Notes under the pieces: model-generated | What the model saw: the letters and a program-made list of their open reading frames with translations, nothing else | What the model was told of the DNA's origin: nothing | Database searches by the model: none | Position numbers and translations under genes: made by a program | In this document: piece after piece, positions 20,290 to 31,426 of the stretch | Position numbering within the stretch: position 1 is the first letter of the stretch | Layout of the letters: each line of letters begins with the position of its first letter | NCBI GenBank assembly: GCA_037693485.1 | Contig: CM075345.1 | Span: 121,666,001-121,730,000, forward strand | DNA: 64,000 bases | Reading direction: 5' to 3' | DNA from: Kitagawia praeruptora | Lineage: Eukaryota; Streptophyta; Magnoliopsida; Apiales; Apiaceae

Positions 20290-22853
20290 TCCTTCCCCCC
20301 TTAGAAAAATTCCGTCCTCGAAATTGAGCACACTTGGTCTCATCAAAACAAAGTGGGATACTTCCCCCTCATACTGTCTTCTGGTCTCCAAGTTCTTCTT
20401 CAACATCATGACTCTGTCACATCAAATTCATCAAAGGTATTACCTTCATTCTTAACATCTGCTCCTATCAATCATAGCCTCTACGGGGTTTTCTCAAATT
20501 TTTAACACAGTTGAACATCTATCGGTTCATATTCCAATTCCTGGTTGACTCTCCAACCTGAAAGTTGCTCTGCAGCATTTCTCACGAATACAATCTCTTC
20601 ACATGATTTCAACTATAGATCTTAATCTTCTTCTAGAATAATTAGAAAAACCCTCAAAAGGATATCATCACTAATTCATCGAAATCATCACACAAGGATT
20701 AAGAAAATGAGTATTCAAACATGATAGGTTCACAAGTTCTACTAATGGGGTTCCCAACCAGCTAATCAACCGATTAAGCATTACTTCTAACAAGGAAGCA
20801 TCAACAATTCTCGATATCAATGTAAGAATACTCACTTCTCATCCAGAAATCATCAATCAAAAATCAAGATATCCCTCACGGTCGGAAACAACAGTAATTC
20901 AATACACACATATACTTACTCATCATCATTCGTATGTATCTCCCATTTGAGAATACACACCCACTTTATCATCGTAATAATCATATTTCCTTTACAATCC
21001 AAAATCATCTCAATACTTGTAATATGGTCTTTCATCAATCGTTAACACGTAACTCTACTGTCATCCACAGGTCACGTTCTACATGATCTACCTATACTAT
21101 GCCAAAAGGTAAAGATGTATAAGCTAGCATACACGTAGTCTCCAACAAAAACTGTAACAAAAGAAATTATCTTCACGGTCATTAGCAACCTCCTCTTATA
21201 GCTCTCGAAATTTTTAACAAAATCGCATTATCAAGATTTCCCTTTCTAGAATCCTACCATCAGTTCTTATCGTTCTTACTCTCTAAGTTGAATCATCTCG
21301 TCCTGACACAAGAAGCATACTCATGATACTATTTATCATATATCCCAAATTCCATAATGTGTATATTCCCAAAAATTCCCAACCACTGCTATTTTAAATA
21401 AGTATCTTTAGAACCAAATTACGAGATCCTAAATTAAGCCACAAATTCTCAAATGTCATCACATTCCAAGATTATCATATAACATCCTATCAATTTCTTT
21501 TTCCTTCTCTTTTTCTTCCTTCCAACTATGTCGAACTTGTAACGTCTTCGGTCCAAACTTAATAACATTTCTCCATATACGCTGACAATAATTTAACTAA
21601 ACTAAATAATATATTCTCAACTTCTATTCATCCCAAAATTCTTAAATCAACCTCAATCCACGTCACAATATCAATCTTAAAGAAATCTATACATCATCAC
21701 TCGAAATACTTAATCTTGAATCCATCATACAAGTCTCAATGATTTTTCCCAAAAGTTCCTTGTATCAATGTAATCGATCAAATTCTTATTACTAATAACA
21801 ATTAAAACCTCATATTCTGAAAATCTTAAATCCCAATATCGTCTAAAATCTCAAAAGAAGGTTCTTAAAAATTAATAATTTCATAATCCTCAAATATTAA
21901 AATAAATATTAGTCTATGTCAACAATAACAAAGCGCGTTCTCAAATACAAATATCCATTCGTAGTTGCTAAAATCACGTCATCAACAATATGCTAGTTCC
22001 CAAAAATCCTTACATTCAGGATTACACATCTTATCCCCAAACAAAAATTAAATCCCAAAAGATATCCTCAGAGTCGTGTCAAAAATCCATAAAATAATAT
22101 TGCTTCCCAAAGCAATCACATTAAACTATTATCATACACTTCATATTAAAACTCTTCTAATTCTCATACATTCGAGAATTCATCATATATATCCAATAAT
22201 ATTCTATCTAAAATCTTATATGCACAAAATTCCAAAACTTATGGTTTCCTCACTTCTTATCCTTGAAACAAATATCTTCTCGAATAACGAGGTCACATGT
22301 CAAAATTACATTTCTCAATAATAATCCAGCTGTCAAAACATATGTTCAACTCTACGAGTTTATCTCATCAAAACAATTAAATCCTCAAACAAAAAGTGAG
22401 CATTATCACATAATTACATATCCTCGAACAATTTTGCACATCCCAAAAATCACATATATCGCTAAACGATCTCCCTTACTCCTCAAAAGTATTTCAGAAA
22501 CCTATATCCTCAAAATTGATTCATGCTCTAAAATCCTCAATTCTTAACCAATATCCTTGATGAATATACTTATTGTCTTTCTCCTTGGTACTATATCTAT
22601 ATCTAGTAATCCACTATAAACTTTACACGAGCCCTCGTGCTATTCAACATTCACTAAGGATCTTACCAACTCAAGACCCTAAACTTAATCTCTCTTCCCA
22701 TGCGAGAAACCTTTGCTTTGACAATTTATTCCTCGAAAACTTCAAATTCTACACATCCCTTCTTCAAATCCTTAGTTCCTTAACAATTTCAGTCATACAA
22801 CACTTTATCTTTATACATATCTCACTCTTCTACTCCATAGCTCTGATACCACC
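20290..22853 (-). mobile_element. Non-coding internal domain of the LTR element (LARD-like)
   Basis: A 2564-bp region between two LTR copies. Its left edge is a pyrimidine-rich TCCTTCCCCCCTTA (20290-20303), the minus-strand polypurine tract. Its right edge is the primer-binding site. No gag or pol similarity is visible on either strand; the sequence is rich in ATC and CAAAA words. A large LTR element without coding capacity fits the LARD class, dependent on enzymes from another, probably Gypsy, element. Confidence 0.78.
22840..22851 (-). other. Primer-binding site (tRNA-iMet) on the minus strand
   Basis: The reverse complement reads TGGTATCAGAGC, two bases from the LTR end at 22854. It fixes the element's minus orientation and shows that 22854-26077 acts as the 5' LTR of this copy. 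Confidence 0.92.
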
Positions 22854-25800
22854 TGTGACGCCCCCGACCCCGGTTCGATTTCCTCTGGAAAGAACCGGCC
22901 CGAGGGTCCGTCAAACTACATCACAACCTGCTTAACCTGCAAAATTTTTTTTTTCTAAATTTCGGCATGAAGTATTCGTAAACAGGACTATCCACCTGTT
23001 TTCAAATCCAAATATTCAACTCTATAACAAAAGTCTATCTCACCAAAAATGGTGCCACACACAAAGCATCTCAACTACTATTTACCATGTACTGTAATTT
23101 GTACAACTACAAGCCAACTCTGTCCTAACTTACCTCGCATCAACAGACGACCAGAGCCCACAACCAGCGCTTCAATCTTAATTCAACCTACGACTTCAAT
23201 ACATGAAGTACGACTACTAAATCAACCACCAGCTCCGCTGGTCCATCAATTCTTTCTACTTTTCCACGGATCCTTCTAAAGTCTTCGGTATCTCCTGTGA
23301 TAATTTATAAAAAAAGAAGAATGAGCTATAAAGCTCAGCAAGTATATTTTGTAGTGATCCCCTGAAGTTTTATAAAATAATTCAGTTTGAAAACCATTAT
23401 CACTACCCAGTTTATAATCAAGTATAACTCACACCGAGATCAGAGTCCTGCCAATATGTTAGCACAACATAGCTTATAATAAAATATAAACCCACACCAA
23501 AATCAGAGTTCTGCCAAAGTATTCATCTCATAAACAGTTTTATTTCACGATAATCCAAACTCAACATAATTTCACAAATAACTGGATCGTAAAGCATTTT
23601 CACAATATTTCATATAAGCAACCATCCTCATTTCACAATTCACAGTTTATAATAAAAATATAAACTTCACAAATTTCGTTAGGAAAAACTGAGCATTCTA
23701 CACATGACAAGTTCATCAAGTTCTACCAGTGGGGGTCCCCGGCCTTTACTTCCTATTTCGGGAAGTTCACAAGGTTTCCATTTCTGGAAGTTCTACCAAT
23801 GAGGGTCCCCGGCCTTTACTTCCTATTTCGGGAAGTTCACTAAGTTTCCATTTCTGGAAGTTCTACCAAATCTCCATTTCCGGAGGTTCATACTGTCTCC
23901 ATTTCTGGAGGTTCATACTGTCTCCATTTCTGAAGGTTCTACTGGTCTCCATTTTTGGAGGTTCTACTGTTCCCAATTAAGGGGGTGATTCACTGTCAAT
24001 GCCAGTCTGCTCAGTTTTCCTCAAATCACATTTCAACATATAACAGTTTAAAACAGTTTAACAAGTATTCATATATAATAATATAAAAATCACAATTTAA
24101 ACACCTCGATTTAAAAGATATATTTCTTTTAAAAAAAATCTACAAATTCACATTTCTACCTGCATAACACAAAATACGCATAGGGTTTAAAACATAGTAA
24201 ATATGTTAACAGAAATATAACGCATTATCTTCAATTTATCACAACAAGATATACTTACAACCACCGCTATCCAAGCAGTCCAACCGTTCCTCAACGCACT
24301 TCTCCGAAACCTAAACAAGCGTCACCAAACTCTTCAATCATATATTCTCAAATAACTCTACTCATATATTTACAAAGCAACTGATCTTAAAATGATCAAA
24401 TTCTATAACTCTTTTCATTTCTCCAATCACCCACTAAAATCAATCACACATTCTTAGGTCTAAGTGCATGTCATTCCTACAGAAAATTGGACATGACCTC
24501 TTCGTAACATGGACATTTCCCGGTGTAAAAACACCTCAATTACCATCTCAATTCATCACAAAAATTTACCAACACAATCCAATATCATTCCCACTTCCAA
24601 TCATCATTTCTTATCATTTTCGACTATAACACCTTAGAAATTCTACGATAAAGCATTAACCATCAATCCACTGCATACCAACTTGGTAATCAGCTAAATA
24701 AGATCATAACTAACAACTTTCATTTATATACCTCCTTCAAATAAGGTCTTTAACTTACTCAAAATTACTCCCCAAAACAGGGTGACAAATCTGAAACTTT
24801 AAAACGCTACCGCGCACCCTTTACTCAAATATTTTTAATAAATCCAAAAATGATCATTTAATTACAAAATTTTCCAGATTTTCACTTCAATATTGACCCA
24901 GTCTACCATAAAAAGTTCAGAGCAAAATCCCTAATTTAACACCCAAAACCGAATGCTTAAATATACAACTTGACACAGAAATTTCTGCGCTGCGCAATCT
25001 TCACTAAAATGGATATAATTCTTAACTCGTTTACTCTTTGAACGCAAGGTTTTCGCGTAAATAAACTAGACTCCAATTAGAAAAACTTTCATTAAGGGTT
25101 CACTGCCCAGAACAGAGCACAACACATTCGAATTCTTCTTGCAAGAACAGGGCAGTAGCTGTGTAAATAAAACCAACTGTTTTCATGTTTTTCATGCTTA
25201 AAACACATAAAACATCTACAAATTCAAAAACCCTAAATCAACTAATAAAACCCTAATTTATAATAAGCAACATACACCATAATTAAGCTTAAGAATCCAA
25301 TAATCATACCTTCCACAAGCTTAAAGACAAGTAGCAAGTTTCAATTTCACCATGCTTTCACTTTTTCCACCAAAACTACTATTCATCTTCTTCCTTAATC
25401 TTCTTACTTTCCAAAGCACCACAAACTCAAGTAAACCTTCAATTCAAGCTTCACCCACTATGTATATATGATTAATCTTTGATTACCAAGAATTTTCAAG
25501 TATGGATACAAGTGTTTCTCTCTTCCTTTCTCTCTTTTCTCTCTTCTCTCTCTTTCTCTCTTTTTCTCTCCTTCTTTCTTCTCCTTCCATGGCTGATTTT
25601 TTTTGTGGTGGAGATGGGTGGATAAAAGCCTATCTCCTTTTATAAATATCTAGCTCGCAAAAAGACCAAAATGCCCTTCTTTCTACTACTTATCCATATT
25701 TCCATAATTTCATCTCTTTATTCCACTTATAATTGTTTAACAAAACAATTATCCACTTACTTCTCAAAATAAATTCTACTTCTTAACTTTATAAAATAAA

Positions 25801-26077
25801 TTCATCAAATCTCCTAAAATCTCGTATTTTAAATAATTACGAATCCACTTGCAAATTTCCCCGAAAATTCCTAAAAATATCAACCGTCAAATAATTAATA
25901 TTTGACATCACAATTTAATCTTTAAACAATAAAATAAAATATTCCTCAAAATCCACAATTTATCAATTCGATCTCTAAATTCTTTATTACCTCCAAAACG
26001 GTTCAAAATTTAATAGCAATAAATCTTATTCCCAATAAAATAATCAGAATTAATATTTTCGGAATCAGGATGTTACA
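22854..26077 (-). mobile_element. 5' LTR (right) of the non-coding LTR element
   Basis: A 3224-bp LTR, TGTGACGCCC at the left and ATGTTACA at the right in plus orientation, nearly identical to the left LTR but without the solo-LTR insertion. It is followed by a second copy of the internal domain, not by unique flank, so the structure is tandem. Confidence 0.9.
23715..23970 (+). repeat. CCATTTCTGG minisatellite in LTR (right copy)
   Basis: Same array as at 17925-18185, with a few substitutions. Confidence 0.85.
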
Positions 26078-26817
26078 TCCTTCCCCCCTTAGAAAAATTT
26101 CGTCCTCGAAATTGAGCACACTTGGTCTCATCAAAACAAAGTGGGATACTTCCCCCTCATACTGTCTTCTGGTCTCCAAGTTCTTCTTCAACATCATGAC
26201 TCTGTCACATCAAATTCATCAAAGGTATTACCTTCATTCTTAACATCTGCTCCTATCAATCATAGCCTCTACGGGGTTTTCTCAAATTTTTAACACAGTT
26301 GAACATCTATCGGTTCATATTCCAATTCCTGGTTGACTCTCCAACCTGAAAGTTGCTCTGCAGCATTTCTCACGAATACAATCTCTTCACATGATTTCAA
26401 CTATAGATCTTAATCTTCTTCTAGAATAATTAGAAAAACCCTCAAAAGGATATCATCACTAATTCATCGAAATCATCACACAAGGATTAAGAAAATGAGT
26501 ATTCAAACATGATAGGTTCACAAGTTCTACTAATGGGGTTCCCAACCAGCTAATCAACCGATTAAGCATTACTTCTAACAAGGAAGCATCAACAATTCTC
26601 GATATCAATGTAAGAATACTCACTTCTCATCCAGAAATCATCAATCAAAAATCAAGATATCCCTCACGGTCGGAAACAACAGTAATTCAATACACACATA
26701 TACTTACTCATCATCATTCGTATGTATCTCCCATTTGAGAATACACACCCACTTTATCATCGTAATAATCATATTTCCTTTACAATCCAAAATCATCTCA
26801 ATACTTGTAATATGGTC
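26078..26817 (-). mobile_element. Partial second internal domain of the tandem LARD
   Basis: These 740 bases are collinear and nearly identical with 20290-21029, starting with the same polypurine tract. Similarity stops abruptly after TATGGTC, where an unrelated LTR-like sequence begins. Confidence 0.88.
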
Positions 26818-27960
26818 ACCTATTGGTGTTAGGTGAATACAAATGATAGTATTCTCAGCTTCGTTTTTCTCAGAGAGATATTGCTTACAATGAATATGAA
26901 AAACTTGACTCTCTTAAAGTTAATTGCTAAGGAAGTGAGGCTGTATCCTTATAGAGCATGGATACAACCCACTTACTACAAATAAGGTAGCTAAAACAAA
27001 TTACTTTCTAGTCTGTCTATCCTATTTGAGTAAGAGTCCAAACGGTTACAGATTTGACTTTGCAAAGCCTGTTCAGATCCACTTCTTTAGCCCTTTGTCT
27101 CTTCTATATCTCTCCAAGCTTCTTTGTAGGCTTTCCAGAGCACGTTACAGATTGAGATCTATAAAGTGCATTGGCTTGTTGCAGGTTTCTGACTTGTACA
27201 ATTTCTCCAGTGTTTTGTCTCCAAGAGTGTATTCGAGAAGTGACTAAGTAAGTGATTCGAGAACTAGAATTGACTTGATCGATAACTCTGAGTTCTCGAA
27301 CACTGTTATATTGACATATCGAATTACTTCTCGAATAGCTCTTTTTCATCAGGATTCCTTGAGTTGTCGAATAGAACATTTGACTTATCGAATCCTCGAG
27401 ATATCGAATAGCTTTCTGAGTCCTTGAGATATCGAATGGAACTTTGACTTGTTGACTCCTTGAGTTCTCGAACAGAGTAATAGACATATCGAATCTCTGA
27501 GATATCGAACAGTGTATTCAGAGATATCGAATAGTGTCTTGATATATCGAATCCCTGACTTCTCGAATGCTGGACTTCTCGAATAGACAAAACTACTTCT
27601 CGAATTGGTACTTAGGCAAATTCTTCACTTTCTTCAAATCCCAACTGTGATTATTTGACAGTCTTTATCTTCTTGCTTGAGGAATGAACCTTGGAACTTC
27701 TTTCAAGCATTATTCTTGACTTTATAAGTACAGTTACACAACTAGGATTTGGTGCCTATTACAAGTACAAAACAAGTAGAGACTCTACAACTAGAGGTAC
27801 CCTCAGTTAAGAGGTCATATAAGTAATGCAAAGCATTACAAACAATTAGGCTTGTTATTAGATGTAAACAGGCATGCCTCTGTGACTAACAAAAGTAAAT
27901 CAAATCACTCATGAATGCAGATTTGATATATTTCCTAAATTGTACCTGCCAATTTAAACA
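26818..27960. mobile_element. Unclassified LTR-like insertion with TCGAA motif cluster
   Basis: Unique sequence interrupting the tandem LARD. TGTTAGGTGAATAC at 26826 resembles a Copia LTR start, but I could not find a matching right end or target duplication, so the right limit is approximate. It contains the motif cluster at 27232-27604. The small ORFs here are translations of the repeated motif and are not genes. Confidence 0.5.
27232..27604. repeat. Cluster of 17 TTCTCGAA / ATATCGAA motifs
   Basis: Seventeen copies of a word ending TCGAA (or its inverse TTCGA) lie about 15-30 bases apart. Eight have the form TTCNNGAA (TTCTCGAA or TTCGAGAA), the core arrangement of heat-shock elements; the others are mainly GATATCGAAT or near variants. 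Confidence 0.85.
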
Positions 27961-29800
27961 AGATTGTTCTTATCTATTTTTTTAATAAATGCAAAATCTT
28001 TCCATATATAATTGCATGGAATATCTAATCTTTTTTTAATTTGATTTATAGAATACCTAATAGAACATCTAATAATTTTTTTTCAAAATAATCTTCCTCA
28101 AAATGTATTAATAAGTAGAATATGTAGCAAAATTTAATGTACATAAGAGTTAGTAGCACACGGACTACAATAACTTTGTATATTGAATCTTATTCTAGAA
28201 GTTATGATATATTTAATATAATTTTAGTTGAATGTATAAAATATCAACAGAACACTACTAGAAAATAACCTTATTCTAAAAGTATAAAAGTATATTAATA
28301 AAATATTTAATACTCGTAGAACACATAGTACAACACCTAATGACACAGGTTAGAATTGTAAATTTATTATTTATTAAAATTAAACATTTTAATTTTATTA
28401 AAAAAATTATTTTATTCTAAAAGTATCAGTAAAACCTTTAATATAATTTTAGTTGAATATATGGAACACCTAGTAGACACCAAACCTAATGTAATTAGTA
28501 TAACAGTATAACCTTTAATATAATTTTAGTTGAATATATACAACACCTAGTAGAACACCTACTAGATTTAAGCTAAAGATACAGAACACCACCTAATGTA
28601 ATTAGTAGAATACTTAATAAAATTATAATTTTATTATTTAATAAAATTAATTATGCTAAATCTTGTTAAAAAATAATTAAATAATAAATTTTATTATAAA
28701 AATAATAGTGACATATTTAAAATTTTTATGATTGGATATATAGAACACCTAGTAGAACACCTACTAGAATATATCTAATTATACATTGAATCTTTTTCTA
28801 ATCCATGAAATATTTAATGAATTATTTAATTTAATTTAAGATAGAGATAAAGAACACGTAGTAGAACACCTAATGTAATTAATATAACACATGTTAGAAC
28901 TGTAAATTTATTATTAATTAAAATTAAACATATTGATTTTATTAAAAAATAATTAAAGAAATTAATTTTGTATCGGTAAAAATTTTAATATAATTGTAGT
29001 TGAATATATAGAACACCTAGTAAAACACCTACTATATTTAAGTTACAGATAGAGAACAGCCACATGTAATTTTGATAGAACACCTAATTAAATTAGTATA
29101 TTTATATTAAATTTAAAAATAGAGTACACCTAGTAGAACACATGTATTTAGTAGAACATCCCTAATGTAATTAGTAGAATTAATATAACGTAAGTTAGAA
29201 TTGTAAATTTATTATTTATTAAAATTAAACTTGTTAATTTTATTAAAAAAACAATTAAAAACATAAATTTATTCTAAACGTATCGATAAAACTTTTAATA
29301 TAATTGTAGTTGAATATATAGAACACTTAGTAGAACAACTACTAGATTTAAGTTAAATATAGAGAACAGCTAGTAGAATATCTAATGTAATTAGTAGAAT
29401 ACTTAATAAAATTGTAATTTTATTATTTAATAAAATTAATTTTTTTAAATCTTGTTAAAAATGATTAACTAATAAATTTTATTCTAAAAGTACTATAAAA
29501 AAATAGCGACATATTTAATATAATCATTGTAAAAACATTTTATAAATTCAAATCACGTTATAAGTATACACAAAATAGTCAACAAAATCTCACTTGAAAT
29601 TAGAGTATATCATGAATTAAATGTCATTATACAGTTGCTATTATTAAATATTGACTCAAATTAATTACATGATTTGAATGAGATAATTACCTTATTTGTA
29701 TTTGTATTTGTATTTATCATTATAGTCAAATTTTGTATTATAATAATGAATGATGTAAATTAAGTTATCTAAGTTTTCCATCAATTAAGGTTTTCGCTAG
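27961..29800. repeat. AT-rich degenerate array
   Basis: No gene is seen. Between about 28190 and 29480 a composite of roughly 250-320 bp recurs four or five times. Its parts are TAATATAATTTTAGTTGAATATA, then GAACACCTAGTAGAACACCTACTAG, then TAAATTTATTATTTATTAAAATTAA in degraded form. It is probably an old satellite-like or nested-MITE array. Confidence 0.6.
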
Positions 29801-29829
29801 AGCCTTACTATATATATATATATATATAT

Positions 29830-30377
29830 AGGGGCTACTCCAATACAAACCTCCTTAAAATACAAACCTACAAACCAAGCATAATCTAATATTTCAAGCT
29901 AATCTAATGACCAAATTAGGGGTACCTCAATACAAAAAACGTTTAAAATACTTGGCTCTATCCAACAAAAAAAATTAAAAAAAATAATTAAAAAAAAATC
30001 ACTGTTCACGTGATGACGTGGTAGTGGATTTCACTGGTTAACGGTGTTTCGCACCTTCTTGTACGGCGCTTCGCACCTTTATCATTCTAAAGTTGTAAGG
30101 AATGACAATCAATGGTAAAGGCAATAGACTGTTGACGGGTGTGTCGAGAGCCTTCGGCCGTCATGACTACCTAACTCATCCGTTTACTGTCTTAAATGCT
30201 TCGCATTTCCACGACAAGTGTTTTTTTTTTTTTTTTTTTTGGATAGAGCAAATTATTTTAAGCAACTTTTGTGAAGGTACCCTTGGCGGTAATCTTAGAA
30301 TAAATGAAATATAATTAATTTAGTGTTGGTTTGTAGGTTCTCATTTTAAGAATGGTTTGTATTTGAGCACTTGCCTA
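29830..30377. mobile_element. TIR element (MITE) with ~50-bp inverted ends
   Basis: The left end AGGGGCTACTCCAATACAAACC and the reverse complement of the right end (AGGCAAGTGCTCAAATACAAACC) are related. The similarity continues through TTAAAAT and CCTACAAACC. Both ends abut TA runs, so the target duplication cannot be read. The core holds a GC-richer stretch (about 30020-30180) with two GCTTCGCA words and a poly-T run. Confidence 0.7.
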
Positions 30378-30397
30378 TATATATATATATATATATA

Positions 30398-30563
30398 GTA
30401 GGGATCTAGAGAGAACCCTTTTAAAAGGAGAACTTAGAAAACTAAATTAAAATATGGCATATATGGTATGCAAACTGATCGTAGGGATCTAGAGAGAACC
30501 CTTTTAAAAGGAGAACTTAGAAAACTAAATTAAAATATAGCATATATGGTATGCAAACTGATC
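30398..30563. repeat. Two direct 83-bp repeats
   Basis: GTAGGGATCTAGAGAGAACC starts at 30398 and again at 30481; the copies differ at about one base. They look like MITE ends, duplicated in tandem. Confidence 0.85.
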
Positions 30564-30610
30564 GTTGGGAGATGGAAAAAAATGTGGTGAAATTAGATTT
30601 TTAAGTGGTG

Positions 30611-30614
<4 letters not shown>

Positions 30615-30696
<82 letters not shown>
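30615..30696. repeat. (AT)n microsatellite
   Basis: About 40 AT dinucleotides without interruption. Confidence 0.95.
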
Positions 30697-30701
<5 letters not shown>

Positions 30702-31408
30702 TTAAGTGTAGGGAGGTTTATTGGTTGTTTTGATCGTCAGTAAAAAAATAATTTCAAGTAAAATATCATATATATAATTTTAAAGCAAAATTTAATACTA
30801 CTGTCAAAAACAATAAACATACGAGATATAGTACACGTGGGATGAGAAAGTAGTACTTAATAGATAATTGTAATTGTCTTAATAATCCGTATATCACACT
30901 GTTTAAAGTTATTAATTATAATTGTAATTGAAGAATAATGCCATTCGTTAACACTTTTAAATGTTTAATCTATTTAATTGGTCATTACTTTCAAAAACCA
31001 CTAAAATCACTCAATTTTTTTCATTTTACTAATTAAATTTATATACTTTACAAATCAATATCTGACCAAATCTAAGAAGAAATCGAAGTGTTTTAAGATC
31101 TAAATCGAAATCGAAGTGTTTTATGATTTAAATATCTGTTTCTCAAAACATTTTACAATAATGTCATGAACCAAAAAACAATAAAGACAAAGAAATCCAA
31201 AACCAAATATGAAAAGAAATTACCCTGGCCCACACGCTCCAGGGACTCGGTCCTCTTACCGTTTCCTCAAAATCAAAATCAAAAGCATGGCTCTCCTTTT
31301 CACTCCACCCGCGTTTACACTCTCCCCTCCATCACTATGACTGCTGTATTTACACGCACACACGTATATATACACAATAGCACCTCATTTACTCCCCCTC
31401 AACTCACC
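30697..31408 (+). promoter_or_regulatory. Upstream region of the CCR4-like gene
   Basis: AT-rich in its first half. A TATA-like TATATATAC lies at about 31366-31374, followed by a short leader. No coding sequence is supported here. Confidence 0.5.
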
Positions 31409-31426
31409 ATGAACTCTTCTTCTTGA
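31409..31426 (+). promoter_or_regulatory. Minimal upstream ORF overlapping the CCR4-like start
   Basis: ATG at 31409 opens a five-codon ORF (MNSSS) whose TGA stop (31424-31426) shares its last base with the main ATG (31426). Its start context (ACCATGA) is better than that of the main start (TTGATGA), so scanning ribosomes may translate it first and reinitiate. Confidence 0.55.

Noticed and set aside
27104..27590. Minus-strand ORFs of 88-127 codons
   Set aside because: They cover the TCGAA motif cluster and read as repeated RYLE/ISR peptides; no family recognised.
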